Shown: positions 22,834-36,984 of the stretch, in pieces
Numbering within the stretch: the first letter of the stretch is position 1
How the letters are laid out: each line of letters opens with the position of its first letter
NCBI GenBank assembly: GCA_030562195.1
Contig: CM060199.1
Span: forward strand, 26,060,338 to 26,124,337
Reading direction: 5' to 3'
Length of the DNA: 64,000 bases
Origin: Nipponacmea schrenckii
Taxonomy: Eukaryota > Mollusca > Gastropoda > Lottiidae
Program-made: the position numbers and the translations under genes
The notes under the pieces: generated by a model
Database searches by the model: none
The model's input: only the letters and a program-made list of their open reading frames with translations
What the model was told of the DNA's origin: nothing

Positions 22834-25800
22834 TTTTATTTTTGCAGTGCGTTCTTCGAACGCACTGCTTTGTTTTCGAAATGACTATTTTTTTTTTTTG
22901 TCTCTTTCTGGTCACGCTCCCCAGCCATTACTGCAAATGTCTTACACAATCTGGCGTGATATTGTAACGTAATCTAGTGCTCGTTGTTGTTTAAATGTAA
23001 AATGACGCATTTTTGATCTACCGGAAATGACGTAGAACGTCACAAATTTTATTTTTGTTTACTAACTCACGGCTCGTTTTTTTTATCCAATCTGGTTCGG
23101 ACTTTTTTTATTTACTACTTATAACTTAGATTTACATAATAGCAGTTTAAAAATTTTGAAATTTTTACTTTTGTTGCTGACTTTTTAATTTTAAAATTTA
23201 ACACTTTTTCTAACTTTTGCAATTTTGATTAGATCGAAATCAAAATTTGCAGTTAGATAAACATTTTTCTTGTCAAGAAAAATCTGTTTTCAAAATGTCG
23301 ACATCACTTCCGGTTTCGGCGTCATACGTCACTAAACTTCGAATTTTCACTTCCGGAATTCTAAAGATATTTGAATTTTTTTTTTGCAATTAGTTACTAT
23401 TAACCCATAATGATTTTATAATTAACAAAAATTGAACCGGAAGTAACAGATCAGTCGCCATCATTAGACCACTTACTTTTGTAAAGTGAAAAATTGGGTC
23501 TTAGGGGTTAATCGGACAACTGTAATTTTGATGTCTATGTAATCTTCAATCGATTGCTAACAATTCTTAGGAAGCCGAATTTTGAATTTCGATTTAGCTT
23601 ACCTTTCATTTCCGGTTCTTTTTTTTCACTCAGTGCCTAATTTTCCAACGTTCATATATCGTGACCTTGACCTTTGGTGACCATGTGACCTGCACAAAAA
23701 TTGTTGCCCTTGTCGAGATCTATCCATTGATGTCTTCATTTGTGTTGTGCAATGTCAACTTCCGGTTTTACAGCCATTTGAAAATTGCACTTTTTAACTT
23801 CGAAGAGCTCTGTCACGTGACCTAATTTACATACGTCAAAATTTCTTTTATGTCCTTATTACGCGTAATTTATTCTTTCCAATGGTGTATAACACTTTAT
23901 ATTTTGATCAAAATTGCGCTTTGTAATATTTGAAAATTTTGTTCTTAGTTCTATATTAATTGTGCGTGATTTATGAAAAAACACGTGTTTTTTTTTTAAA
24001 TTTACGTCTTATTTTTTCACAAAAATTGGTAGATGAGTAGACAAAAAATTATCATTAAAGATTCCGATAAAACATTTTCCGAAATTAGCCGGAAACGTCC
24101 GAAAATGACCAAAAAATGTAGAAAATCACAGAAATCGGAATTTTCGGATTAAATTTTTGCACAAACTTGCAATTTTTTTATCCCACATAATTAGTACCAT
24201 CAATATCTTCATTTTGTATGTATGCCGTATATGCAAATTCCTAACCGTTTGATCGCCATCTTGAAATATGCAAATTATTGGAAAAATACTACTCGTCCGC
24301 CATTTTTAATCCTATTTTTTTCAGACTTGTTTTAAAATATAATTTGGATAATTATCTAGGTCCTCTAGTGGCATATTTTTCAATTTCAAATTTGTCTTTG
24401 GACCAGGTCCTGCCAAAGTTTTTCAAAACTGACTTCCGTTTGAAAGTTCATACCTTTTGAACTCTACCATATGCATCCTTTTGATCTCAAAACAACATCA
24501 CCAGAGAGGCACTGGACTGGAATCCTCAAGAGCATAGAAGACAAGGACGACCTTTACATAGCTTGAAAAGAATAAGACTGAAAGAGCTAGGAAGGATTGG
24601 CAAGACCTGGAATGAAGCAAAAAGAACAGCTCATAACAGAGTGAGATGGAGAACGTCTGTAGCAGCCCTATTCTCCGCAAGGAACGAAGAGGACTAACTT
24701 ACTAATATGCATCCTTTATTTTTCTGCACAATCATCTTCATTGGCTAAAGGTTCATATGATACCTTGATTTCTAATTTTAGTAAAGAACATTTGGATTAA
24801 TAGGGATCCAAAAATTGGTAATTTGCATATTTCTCGTATCTTCAGATGGTTATATCTCATGAACAAGACTCTTGGCAACATTCTAATTGACATTATTGTG
24901 ATGTGATTTTTATCAGCTTTCTAACAATACCTTTATTTTGGCTATAGACCGAAAACTGATGAAAATACGCCTAGTAGAAAATAAGCGATTTTAACATTCA
25001 TATTTTTTTTATATTTAGTTCTATTTAACTTAAAAACAAAATTCGAACAGATTTATAATGTGCACATTCCCAGCTTTCAAGCAATATATAAATCAATATG
25101 TATAAATAAAAATTGCGAACGTTTAAGAATAAAATTACACTCTTATTAAACAGATATAAATGCAACAGGTCATAAAGTCTGATTGTGTTAATTTCTTATC
25201 TTTTGGTCAAGACACAAATTTTGACATTTCCAGTTAAAGTATCCCAACCAGTCAAAACAAGTCATTAGACTTTGTGGGCGTGGTTAAGCCCAGATATTTT
25301 ACATCACTGTGTTTATTTTTCTTTCAATCGAAATAGGGTCTCGGAGGATCAGTCAATATGTGTTATTTTGATGGACATGTATATAGAATCTATAACCGAT
25401 TGCCGAAATTTATTTGGAAACTGATTTTTGAATTTTTAATTTGATTTTGATTTAATTACGATTAAAAATTATAAAAACTTCGAAGGTGTATATTGTGACG
25501 TTGACCTTTGGCGATCTTTATACCTGTACATATATCCAATGACATATGAAGCTTTATAGCAAAATGTAAACTTTCGGTTTATCGGCATTTAAAAATTGCG
25601 AATTTTTCCTATAAAACGGTCAATTCACAAATTTTGACATTTCCAGTTGAAGTTTCCAAAACAAGTCAATGGACTTTGTGGGCGTGGTTAAGCCCAGATA
25701 TTTTTACATCACAAACCTTAATGTGCCAGTCTATTAACAAGCTCAAATGTCACGTGTTAAATCATGAATAAATCATCTCTCCCAATAATCGCAAAATCAA

Positions 25801-26920
25801 TCTACATTTTATCCTTAAATGACAGCCAGGAGACCAACAAATTCTAAATAGCTCGAAAGCTGCAGAACTGTTACAAACAGGTCTAGTTATTCTTTCCAAT
25901 GGTGTATAACACTTGATTTTTGATCAAAATTGCACGTTTTAAATTTGCAAATTTTGTAATTTCTTCTATACTAACTGTGTGTATTTTTCTTTAAATCGAA
26001 ATAGGGTCTCGGAAGATAATTCAATTTGTGTTATTTTGATGTACATGTATATAGAATCTATTGCCGAAATATATATGGAAACCGATTTTTGAATTGTTAT
26101 TTTGATTTTGATTTTTTTACGATTAAAAATTAATCCAGTTAAAATGATTCAAAGATATTATATATCTTAAATAAAAGGAATGATTGTTCATTTCTCGTTG
26201 TGGGCGATGAACGATATGGAATATTTGGAAGGAAATGACAACCTTTAGAATTTTAAATGATATTCTCTTAAGCAAAAATAATGTAAAGTTGAGAGGACTA
26301 GTGGTATAAGGGACGAAACTCTATAAAATACTCTCTTAAAGATGTAAAGCCGCGCTGTTAATTTGATGGCTATATGTTATACCATGGCAACTTGCCAAAT
26401 TGCAGGATCTAATGTTCTTACTACACCTAAATTAAGATTGATAAATAAATAAATAAACAAATTAAAAGTATCAACGATCTGGAAAGTTAATTTAATCCGA
26501 GATCAATTTGTAATCTCAAATAAGGTGTTATGTCCCTTAGACCACAAATTTGTTTTTTCGACGTTTTGTTTTACACACTAATTAAACAGATATAAATGTT
26601 ACAAGAAGAGTTAAGAAGATAATGTAACAGGGCAAAAAGTCAAATTGTGTTAATTTCTTATCGTTTGGTCAAGACAAATTTTGACATTTCCAGTTTAAGT
26701 ACCGCAACCAATCAAAACAAGTCATTATACTGAGTAGGCGTGGTTACGTTCTATTTTAAATGACAGCCAGGCGATATAACAAATTCTAAATATCTCGGAA
26801 GCTGCACAATTGTTACAAACAGGTCTAGTTATTATTATGGAATTGGATATTATAAATGCAACGTTTCACCCATGCAATAGAAGGGACGCGCACTGCCTTG
26901 GTACCGTCTAACGGTTCTAG
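22834..26920 (+). mobile_element. Array module A2 (Helitron-like, noncoding)
   Basis: Near-identical to A1 along its length: T run and the GCAGTGCGTTC palindrome at 22844, same internal blocks, same LINE insertion, and the same 3' hairpin with CTAG at 26917-26920. At 4.087 kb it is the complete reference for the A type. Blocks with GGGCGTGGTTAAGCCC recur within the module (near 25276 and 25680), so it has internal duplication. Confidence 0.72.
24481..24704 (+). pseudogene. 5'-truncated LINE tail inside module A2
   Basis: Same fragment as at 19397-19620, with the same target duplication ATATGCATCCTT at 24469-24480 and 24705-24716. One codon differs near the start (PQE for PQG), so the insertion preceded duplication of the module. 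Confidence 0.85.
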
Positions 26921-29247
26921 TTGCAGTGCGTTCTTCGAACGCACTGCTTTGTTTTCGAAATGACTATTTTTTTTTGTCTCTTTCTGGTCACGCTCCCCAG
27001 CCATAACTGCAAATGTCTTAAACAATCTGGCGTGATATTGTGACGTAATCTAGTGCTCGTTGTTGTTTAAATGTAAAATGACGCATTTTTGTTTTACCGG
27101 AAATGACGTAGAACGTCACAAATTTTATTTTTGTTTACTAACTCACGGCTCGTTTTTTTTATCTAATCTGGTTCGGACTTTTTTTATTTACTACTTATAA
27201 CTTAGATTTACATAATAGCAGTTTAAAAATTTTGAAATTTTTACTTTTGTTGCTGACTTTTTAATTTTAAAATTTAACGCTTTTTCTAACTTCTGCAATT
27301 TTGATTAGATCGAAATCAAAATTTGCAGTTAGATAAACATTTTTCTTGTCAAGAAAAATCTGTTTTCAAAATGTCGACATCACTTCCGGTTTCGGCGTCA
27401 TACGTCGCTAAACTTCGAATTTTCACTTCCGGAATTCTAAAGATATTTGAATTTTTTTTTTTGCAATTAGTTACTATTAACCCATAATGATTTTATAATT
27501 AACAAAAATTGAACCGGAAGTAACAGGTCAGCCGCCATCATTTAACCACTTACTTTTGTAAAACGAAAAATTGCGCCTCAGGGGTTAATCGGACAATTGT
27601 AATTTTGATGTCTATGTAATCTTCAATCGATTGCTAACAATTCTTAGGAAGCCGAATTTTGAATTTCGATTAAGCTTACCTTTCATTTCCGGTTCTTTTT
27701 TTTTCACTCAGTGCCTAATTTTCCAACGTTCATATATCGTGACCTTGACCTTTGGTGACCATGTGACCTGCACAAAAGTTGTTGCCCTTGTCGAGACCTA
27801 TCCATTGATGTCTTCATTTTTGTTGTGCAATGTCAACTTCCTGTTTTACAGCCATTTGAAAATCGCAATTTTTAACTTTGAAGAGCTCTGTCACGTGACC
27901 TAATTTACATACGTTAAAATTTCTTTCATGTCCTTATATGCGTAATTTATTCTTTCCAATGATGTATAACACTTGATATTTTGATCAAAATTGCGCTTTT
28001 TATTATTTGAAAATTTTGTTCTTATTTCTATAGTAATTGTGCTTGATTTATGAAAAAACACGTGTTTTTTGAAAAATTTATTCTTATTTTTTCACAAAAA
28101 TTGGTAGATGAGTAGACAAAAAATTATATATAAGATTCCAACAAAACCTGTTCCGAAATTAGCAGGAAACGTCCGAAAATGACCAAAAACTGTCGAAAAT
28201 AACAGAAACCGGGATTTTCGGATTATTTTTTGAAAAAACTTGCAAATTTGTTATTCCATAGAATTGGTACCATCAATATCTTCATAAGGTATGTTTGCCG
28301 TATACACAAATTCCTAACCTTTGATCGCCATCTTGAAATATGCAAATTATTCGAAAAATACTACTCGTCCGCCATTTTTAATCCGATTTTTTTCAAACTA
28401 GTTTTAAAATATAATTTGGATAATTATCTAGGTCACCATCTGCATCCCTTATTTTCTGCACAATCATCTTCATTGGCGAAAGGTTCATATGATACTTTGA
28501 TTTCTAATTTTGGTAAAGAACATCTGGTTTAATAGGGCTCCAAAAATTGGTAATTTGCATATTTCTCGTATCTTCAGATGATCATATCTTATGAACAAGA
28601 CTCTTGGCGACATTCTAATTGACATTATTGTATAGTGATTTTCATTAGCTTTCTAACAATATATTTTAGTTATAGACCGAAAATAATAAATAGTAGCGAT
28701 TTTAACATTCATATTGTTTTATTTTTAGTTCTGTGTAACTTAAAAACAAAATTCGAACAGATTTATAATGTGCAAATTCACAGCTTTAAAGCAATATATA
28801 AATCAATATGTATAAATAAAATTTGCGAAAAAATTTTGAATAAAATTACACTCTAATTAAACAGATATAAATGTTACAAGTAGAGTTAAGGAGATTATGT
28901 AACAGGTTATAAAGTCAAATAGTGTTGATTTGTAGGTTAATGTTAATTTATTATGTTTTGGTCAAGACACGAATTTTGACATTTCCAGTTAAAGTGTCCC
29001 AACCAATCAAAACAAGTGATTAGACTTTGTAGGCGTGGTAAAGCTCAGATATTTTTACACCACAAAACTTAATACTTGCCAGTCTATTAATAAGCTAAAT
29101 TCTCACGTGTTAAATCATAATAAAACATCTCTCCAAATAAATGCGAAAACAATATACATTCTATCTTAAATGAATTGTATAAATGCAACGTTTCATCCAT
29201 GCAATAGAAGGGACGCGCACTGCCTTAGTACCGTCTAACGGTTCTAG
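26921..29247 (+). mobile_element. Array module A3 (shortened A type)
   Basis: It starts TTGCAGTGCG directly after the CTAG of A2 and ends with the same hairpin and CTAG at 29244-29247. It follows A1/A2 to about 28435, then jumps from CTAGGTCACC to TGCATCCC, lacking the LINE insertion and its flank. It is also shortened in the 3' half. Length 2.3 kb. Confidence 0.7.
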
Positions 29248-31384
29248 TTTTTGCAGTGCGTTCATCGAACGCACTGCTTTGTTTTCGAAATGTTTTTTTT
29301 TTTTTTTTTTTTTTTTTTTTCGAATTCTGGTCAGAGCGCCCAGCCAAAACTGCACATGCCACGCACATTCTGTTAACATTTCTCCCGAAAATGCCGCGAG
29401 AGTAAATCTGATGAATGTATTTTGACGCCATTTTGACCTACAGGAAATGACGTAGCGCCGTCTACAGTTTTTCTTTGTTTTTCAATTTGCGGCTTTATTT
29501 TTGATCCGATTTTTATCGTTTTTTTGTTAGATAACTACATTGAATTTAGTTTTAAAAGATAGCAATTTAAGAATTATACATTTCCCAACTTTCTCGCTGA
29601 CATTTTGAATTTGAAATTTTTTGCATTTTCTAACTTCTACAGTTTTATTTCGATCGATCTGAAAACTTACAGATATATAGACCTTTGGATTTCGAAGTAT
29701 AATTAATTTTCAAAATTTCGATATCACTTCCGGTTTTGATGTTATTTGCTTTTAAAGTTGAACTTTACACTTCCGGAATAATGAAGATATTTGAAAAATT
29801 TCTTTTGCAATTAGCTACAATTGTCTATTGAATGATGCTAAATTAAGAAAATTCGAACCGGAAGTAACGGATTTTCCGCCATCTTGATACGACTAAATTT
29901 TGTAAAACTGAAATAAGTTCTCAGGGATAAGTCTAATTTGCATAATTTTAGATTTTCTAGAAACATCAATTGATTGCGCAAAAAAGTATGGGAAGGAATT
30001 TTTGAATTTCGATTTTGCTTTTCTTTTATTTCCGGTTGAATTTTTTCAGTAATTGTCAAAACTTTAACCGGTCATATTTCGTGACCTTGACCTTTGATGA
30101 CCTTTTGACTCGAACAAAAGTTATTGCCCTTCATTATATCTGCCCAATGGTATCCCCACTTTTGTTGTCCGATGTTTACTTCCGGTTTTGCAGCCAATTG
30201 AAAATCACGAATTTTAACTTTCAAGAGCTCTATCACGTGACCCAATTTACATAGGACAGAATTTCTTACATATTCCTTTTACGCTTAATCTCATCTTTCT
30301 ATTAATATATCACACTTGGTATTTTAATCAAAATTGCGCGTTTAAAAATTTCAAAATTTTGTAATTTCTTCTATACTAACTGTGCGTGTTTTCTTTAAAT
30401 CGAAATAGGATCTCGGGGGATAATTCGATTTGTGTTATTTTGATGTATATAGTATCTATAACCCATTGCCGAAATATATATGGAAACAGATTTTTGAATT
30501 TTGATTTTGATTTTGATTTTTTTACGATCAAAATTTTTTTAAACTTTGAAGGGTCGTATATTCTGACGTTGACCTTTGACGAATTTTTGACCTGTACAAA
30601 TGTGATAGCTCTCAAGAAGTTCTATCCAATGATATATAAAGCTTTGTTGTAAGATGTATACTTCCGCTTTTATCGCCATTTGAAAATTGCGAATTTTCCC
30701 TATAAAACAATCTGTTTAATGTGTTGCATTTGGGCGATCTACAAGATATAAGTTTCAGCGATCTGAAATTATTTTTTAGTTTAATCGTTCTACATCCAGT
30801 TAAAATGATTCAAAGTTGTTATATATGTTTTTCCTGTTGTGGGTGATGTAAATATTGAATATTTGGAACGAAATTACAACCTTTAGAATATTAAATTTTA
30901 TCTCTTATATGCAACAATAATATACAGTTGACTGGAATAATGGTCTAAGGGACGAAACTCTATTCAATATAAATTTTAAAATGTTAGGCCGCGCTATTTA
31001 TGTGGTGTCTCAATGTTATACCCTGGCGACTAAGACAACTTGAACCATCTACATTGTATTGGGTATTATTCTCTACGTTTGGGCGATTTACAAATATGAG
31101 TTTCGGCGATCCGGATATCTTTTTTTAGATTAAACGACCCTCTATCCATTTTTTGTGTGATTTTAACTTATTATCTATCTTAATTGATGATGAGGGCTAA
31201 GGATGGGGAGGGGCAAAGAGGGGAAAGGGGGAAAAGGGGGGTATGGGAGCGTTTGTTGTGAAATCAAAATCCATTTCTGATGCACATTTTTTTTTATTTT
31301 AATAAACCCTTTTTGTCTTTTGCTTAACGAACGAATCCCTGGATGGAACGCACTGCTTCAGTGCCGTTAGGCGTACGGCTCTAG
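29248..31384 (+). mobile_element. Array module A4 (divergent A type)
   Basis: It opens with the palindrome variant GCAGTGCGTTC-ATC-GAACGCACTGC and a long T run. It keeps the order of ACTTCCGG and GTGACCTTGACCTTTG blocks but is clearly diverged from A1-A3. It ends GAACGCACTGC, then the hairpin GCCGT...ACGGC and CTAG at 31381-31384 followed by T. GAACGCACTGC here is the reverse complement of the 5' GCAGTGCGTTC, a direct view of subterminal inverted repeats. Confidence 0.68.
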
Positions 31385-31388
31385 TTTT

Positions 31389-31529
31389 TTACGTATTTCG
31401 ACTTTGGCGAAAACGTATTGTAATTGTTCGGATTATTACGTATTTCGACTTTGGCGAAAACGTATTGTAATCGTTCGGATTATTACGTATTTCGACTTTG
31501 GCGAAAACGTATTGTAATCGTTCGGATTA
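31389..31529 (+). repeat. 47-base hairpin unit, three copies
   Basis: Three tandem copies of the unit seen at 17669-17762, placed directly after the CTAG of module A4. Each contains an imperfect stem around CGACTTTGGCG. They may be reiterated 5' ends of a module whose body is gone. Confidence 0.93.
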
Positions 31530-32625
31530 TTTTATTTTTTTTTTTTTTTTTTTTTAATTCTTGGATGAGTTTGCAGACAAACTGGTAAAAGGTGCAGAAA
31601 TTCTAAATCTACAGTTGATCTTAGAATGATTTCTATTATCAAATAAAACAAAACCGGAAGTTCTATCTCTGACAGGAAGTGAGAACCGGAAGTTGAGGTT
31701 TTTTTGCTTTAGCAAGTTTATTTTCGGTTCGATTTTGACCGGATTTTCAGATTTGAAAACTTCAATGTATTTGTCAACTAACAATTATAGGTTTTATGCA
31801 ATTAGGTTAAATATTTTACCCACGATTTGCAATTCAATACTCAAGGGTCATCGGCAAAAATTTCAGACCGTGATTTCTCCTTTAATATAAATGGTAAAAT
31901 TTTGAAACTTTACCAGTTGATAGGCGATATGATTATAATTTTTGAAAAAATGTGAAAAAAAATTCTACTTCGGGTTTAGCCTCAAATGACGTAATTACGT
32001 AACTTCCGGTCTATAACTGCTAGGTGAAAAGTGAAAACTGTTTTATAAATAACTTGTCAATAGTAATTGATTTGACCTAAATAATTAGGTCAAGCTGCCA
32101 TATCGGCCGCCATTTTGAATTTTTGTTACAATTCTTAAATCCGAAATTCAGACACTACTGATAGACCGATTTTGATGAAATTTAGCACATAGATACAATG
32201 GAACATTATCTACCTTTTCTTGGAGACCGATTTTCAAATTTCGTATTTTCTTTCGAATTATTTAAATTTCGATTTTTTCAAAATTAGGTCACTTTAACGG
32301 GTACGGAAGGTGTGACCCACTTAATCTATGACCTTGAAAATTAGGTCAAATAATATTCAATATATTGTCTATGAGTAGATATTTTTTAATTTGGCTTACT
32401 TAAAAAATTCATAGAGATAAGTGTACTTAAATACAGCAAAAATTGATAATTTTCATATTTTCGCCATCATTAACCGTTACGGAAGGTGTGACCTAATTAT
32501 TTTATGACTTTGAAAACTAGGTCAAATGATATTCAATATATTGTCTAGATGTAGGTAATTGCAAATTTAGCCTATATAATATTTTAAGGCTCTCGAAATA
32601 CGTTCATAATTGTGAGCAATTTTAG
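31530..32625 (+). mobile_element. Array module B1
   Basis: About 1.1 kb. A long T run, ATTCTTGGATGAGTTTGCAG, then AACCGGAAGTTG-type words, the inverted pair TTGACCT...AGGTCAA, GGCCGCCATTTTGAA and CGGAAGGTGTGACC twice. It ends with the hairpin AATTG-TGAG-CAATT and TTAG (a changed CTAG) followed by a T run. A 76-codon minus-strand ORF recurs in several B modules only because the DNA is similar. Confidence 0.66.
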
Positions 32626-33720
32626 TTTTTTTTTTTTTTTTTTTTTCGATTCTCGGATGAGTTTGCAGACGAACTGGTAAAAGGTACAGAAATTCCAAAT
32701 CTACAGTTGATCTTAGAATGATTTCTATTATCAAATAAAACAAATCCGGAAGTTCTATCTCTGACCGGAAGTGAGTACCGGAAGATGAGGTTTTTCGGCT
32801 TTGGCAATTTTATTTTCAGTTCGATTTCGACCGGATTTTCAGATTTGAAAACTTCAATGTATTTGGCAACTAACAATTATAGGTTTTATGCAATTCGGTC
32901 AAATCTTTTACCCACGATTTGCAATTCAATATTCAAGGGTCATCGGCAAAAATTTCAGACCGCGATTTCTCGTTTAATATAAATGGTAAAATTTTGAAAC
33001 TTTACCAAATGATAGGCGATATGATTATAATTTTTGTGAAATTTTGAAAAAAAAAATTCGACTTCCGGTTTAGCCTCAAATGACGTAATTACGTAACTTC
33101 CGGTCTATAACAGCTAGGTGAAAAGTGAAAACTGTTTTACAAATAACTTGTCAATAGTAATCAATTTGACCTAAAAAATTAGGTCAAGCTGCCATATCGG
33201 CCGCCATTTTGAATTTTCGTTACAATTCTTAAAGCCGAAATTCAGACACTATTGATGGACCGATTTCGATGAAATTTAGCACATAGATACATTGTAATAT
33301 TATCTACCTTTTCTTGGAGACCGATTTTTGAATTTCGTATTTTTTTTTTGAATTATTCGAATTTCGATTTTTTCAAATTTAGGTCACTTTTACGGCTACG
33401 GAAGGTGTGACCCACTTAATCTATGACCTTAAAAATTAGGTCAAATAATATTCAATATATTGTCTTCGAGTGGGTATTTTTAAATTTGGCTTACTTAAAA
33501 AATTCATAGAGATAAGTGTACTTAAATACAGCAAAAATTGATAATTTTCATATTTTCGCCATCTTTGACTGTTACGGAAGGTGTGACCTAATTATTTCAC
33601 GACTTTGAAAACTAGGTCAAATGATATTCAATATATCGTCTAGATGTAGGTTATTGCAAATTTAGCCTACATAATATTTTAAGGCTGTCGAAATACGTTC
33701 ATAATTGTAAGCAATTCTAG
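32626..33720 (+). mobile_element. Array module B2
   Basis: The same structure as B1, starting with a T run and CGATTCTCGGATGAG and ending with AATTG-TAAG-CAATT and CTAG at 33717-33720. It is somewhat more diverged than B1, B3, B4 and B5 are from each other. Confidence 0.68.
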
Positions 33721-33762
33721 TTGCAGTGCGTTCTATCGAACGCACTGCTTTGTTTTCGAAAT

Positions 33763-33794
<32 letters not shown>

Positions 33795-35384
33795 CGAATT
33801 TCACATTCGATTTTTCTCTTAGAAGGCAACATGCTACAAACTACCTGTTGCTGTCTGCCATTCAAACTGCGAGACTTCTATTTGTTAAATGTAAAATGAC
33901 GTCATTCAGAGTGACCGGAAACGAGTTGTGGGCAATGGCGTTTTTTTTTTTGGGTTTTTTTTGTTTATTACCTCTATTTTTCAACTGATTTTGACAGAAC
34001 TTCTTTTGCTAGCTTCTTTTAACTGCTAGCTACATAACTTCAGTTTCAAACTGCTAATTTCATTACTTTTGTAGCTGACTTTTATCATTTCAATTTTTGC
34101 ATTTTTTTCAACTTCTTCAATTTTTTTCCGATGCATCCGAAAACTTACAGATAGATAGACACTATTTATGCCATCAAGAATTATTTTTTAAATTTTTGAC
34201 ATCACTTCCGGTTTTGACGTTATTCGCTTTTAAAATTTAAAAATCAACTTCAGGAATTTTCAAGATATTTCAAAAATTCTTTTTGCGATATGCTTGAAAT
34301 AGTCATACAAAAAAAACGAAGATAAAAAAATCCAGACCGGAAGCAAACGTTAAGCCGCCATATTGAAATTTGAAACTTTTGTAAAATTTCAAATTCAAAT
34401 TCAGGGGATAAAGCGATTTTCGTTATCTTTTCATATCTAATGACTAGAGTCGATTGCGCAACTTTATTTGGGAGCCGATTTTTGAATTTTGATTTTGATT
34501 TTCTTTTATTTCCATTTTAATTTTATTGGTAATGGCAAAAACTTTAAAGGCCCATATTTTGTGACCTTGACCTTTGGTGACCTTGTGACCTGAACACGAC
34601 TTATTGCCCTTGATGATATCTACCCCCTGATATATTCATTTGTGTTGTCCGATGTCTACTTCCGGTTTTATAGCCGATTGAAATTTGCGATTTTTATTTT
34701 TAACGAGCTCTGTCACGTGAATTAATTCATAAATATCAAATATTTATATTGAATCTTATTAGGGTTCATCTGCTCTTTGTAATGATATATTAAACCACAC
34801 ATTTCCACCAAAAATGCGCTTTTTAATATTTGGAAATTTTATATTTTCTTCTCTACTAACTGTGCGTAATTTTCTTTAAATCGAAATTGGGCCTCTGGAG
34901 ATGTTACGATTCGCGTCATTTTGATGCCTATAGAATGTTATATCGATTCCTGAATTATATTTGGAAACCGATTTTTGAATTTTGATTTTGATTTTGATAT
35001 TTTGACCGAAAGTAATATATAAAAACTTCGAATGGTCGTATATTGTAACCTTGACCTTTGGTGACCTTGTGAGCTGCACAAATGTGATAGCTCTCGAAAA
35101 GATCTATCCATTGATATATTATATTTTGATGTACGATGCATACTTTCCGTTTTATCACCATTTGAAAATTGCGAATTTCATCGTTAAAAACTGGTTGTTG
35201 AATTATGCGTTTGGGCGATCTACATGACACTAGTTTCAGCGAACCAATTATGATTTGAAATAAAACGACTTATACTCTGTAAAAATAACGTTACTGTTTT
35301 ACGGATACTTTAAGGGGCAGTTATAAAGCGTATATCAAAACTGCTACGCACTGCGTCAGAACCTCGCGAAGCCTGGGGATCTAG
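33721..35384 (+). mobile_element. Array module C1
   Basis: About 1.66 kb. It starts with the palindrome GCAGTGCGTTC-TAT-CGAACGCACTGC, a 28-base T run and CGAATTTCACATTCG. The body has the same motif order as the A type (ACTTCCGG, GCCGCCATATTG, GTGACCTTGACCTTTGG twice), so C is an older relative of A. It ends ACGCA-C-TGCGT, CCTCGCGAAGCCTGGGG and CTAG at 35381-35384. Confidence 0.68.
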
Positions 35385-36984
35385 TTTTTTTTTTTTTTCG
35401 AATTTCACATTCGATTATTCTCTAAGAAGGCAACATGCTACAAACTACCTGTTGCTGTCTGCTATTCAAACTGCGTGACTTGTATTTGTTAAATGCAAAA
35501 TGACGTCATTGAGGTCAACCGGAAACGAGCTGTGGGCAATAGCGCTATTTTGGTTTTTGCTATTTATTACCTCTAGTTTTCGACTGATTTTGACAGAACT
35601 TCTTTTGCTAGCTTCTTTAAATTGCTAGCTACATAACTGCAGTTTTAAACTGCTAATTTCATTACTTTTGTAGCTGACTTTTTTCATTTCAATTTTTGCG
35701 TTTTTTTTTTAAATTCTACAATTTTATTTCAATTCACCTGAAAACTTACAGGTAGATAGAAATTTTTAATGCGATCAAAAATTATCTTTCAAATTTTCGA
35801 CATCACTTCCGGATTCGACGTTATTCGCTTGTAAATTTTAAAAATCCACTTCCGGAATTCTTAAGATATTTCAAAAATTCTTTTTGCAATATGCTAGAAA
35901 TAGTTATTCAAAAAAACGAAGATGAAAAAATCCGGACCGGAAGCAAAAGATAAGCCGCCATATTGAAATGTCAAACTTTTGTAAAATTCAAAATGGGGGG
36001 CCCCAGGGGATAAAGCGATTTCTATTATTTTTTCATATCTTCTGACTAGAGTCGATTGCGCAAGTTTATTTGGGAGCCGATTTTTGAATTTTGATTTTAA
36101 TTTTCTTTTAATTCCATTTTAATTTTTTTGGTAATGACCAAAACTTCAAAGGCCTGTATTTCGTGACCTTGACCTTTGGTGACCTTTTGACCTGAACACG
36201 ATTTATTGCCCTTGGTGATATCTATCCACTGATATATTCATTTGTGTTGTCCGATAATTACTTCCGGTTTTATAGAAGATTGAAATTTGTGATTTTTATT
36301 TTTAAAGAGCTCTGTCACGCGAACTTATTTATAAAAAACAAAAATTCATATTGAATCTGTTTACAGTTTATCCTCTCTTTGTAATGATATATAAATCCAC
36401 ATGTTTCCATCAAAAGTGCGCTTTTTAGTATTTGAAAATTTTGTATTTTCTTCTCTACTAACTGTGCGTAATTTTCTTTAAATCGAAATGGGGGCTCTGG
36501 AGATGTTCTGATTCGTGTAATTTTTATGCCTATAGAATGTAATATCGATTGCTGAATTATATTTGGAAACAGATTTTTGAATTTTGATTTTGAGTTTGAT
36601 ATTTACCTGATAGTAATATATAAAAACTTCAAAAGGTCGTATATTGTAACCTTGACCTTTGGTGACCTTGCGAGCTGCACAAATGTGATAGCTCACAAAA
36701 AGATCTATCCATTAATATATTATATTTTGATGTACGATGTATACTTTCCGTTTTATCACCATTTCAAAATTGCGAATTTCATCGTTAAAAACTGTTTGTT
36801 GAATTATGCGTTTGGGCGATCTACATGACACGAGTTTCAGCGAACCAATTATGCTTTGAAATAAAACGACTTATACTCTGTAAAATAATGTTAGTGTTCT
36901 ACTGATACTTTGTGGGGTAGTTTTAAAGCGTATATCAAAACTGCTACGCACTGCGTCAGAACCTCGCGAAGCCTGGGGATCTAG
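35385..36984 (+). mobile_element. Array module C2
   Basis: A second C unit, starting with a T run and CGAATTTCACATTCG and lacking the GCAGTGCG palindrome. It matches C1 throughout and ends with the same CTAG block at 36981-36984. Both C units share GTGAGCTGCACAAATGTGAT-type blocks with A4. Confidence 0.68.
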
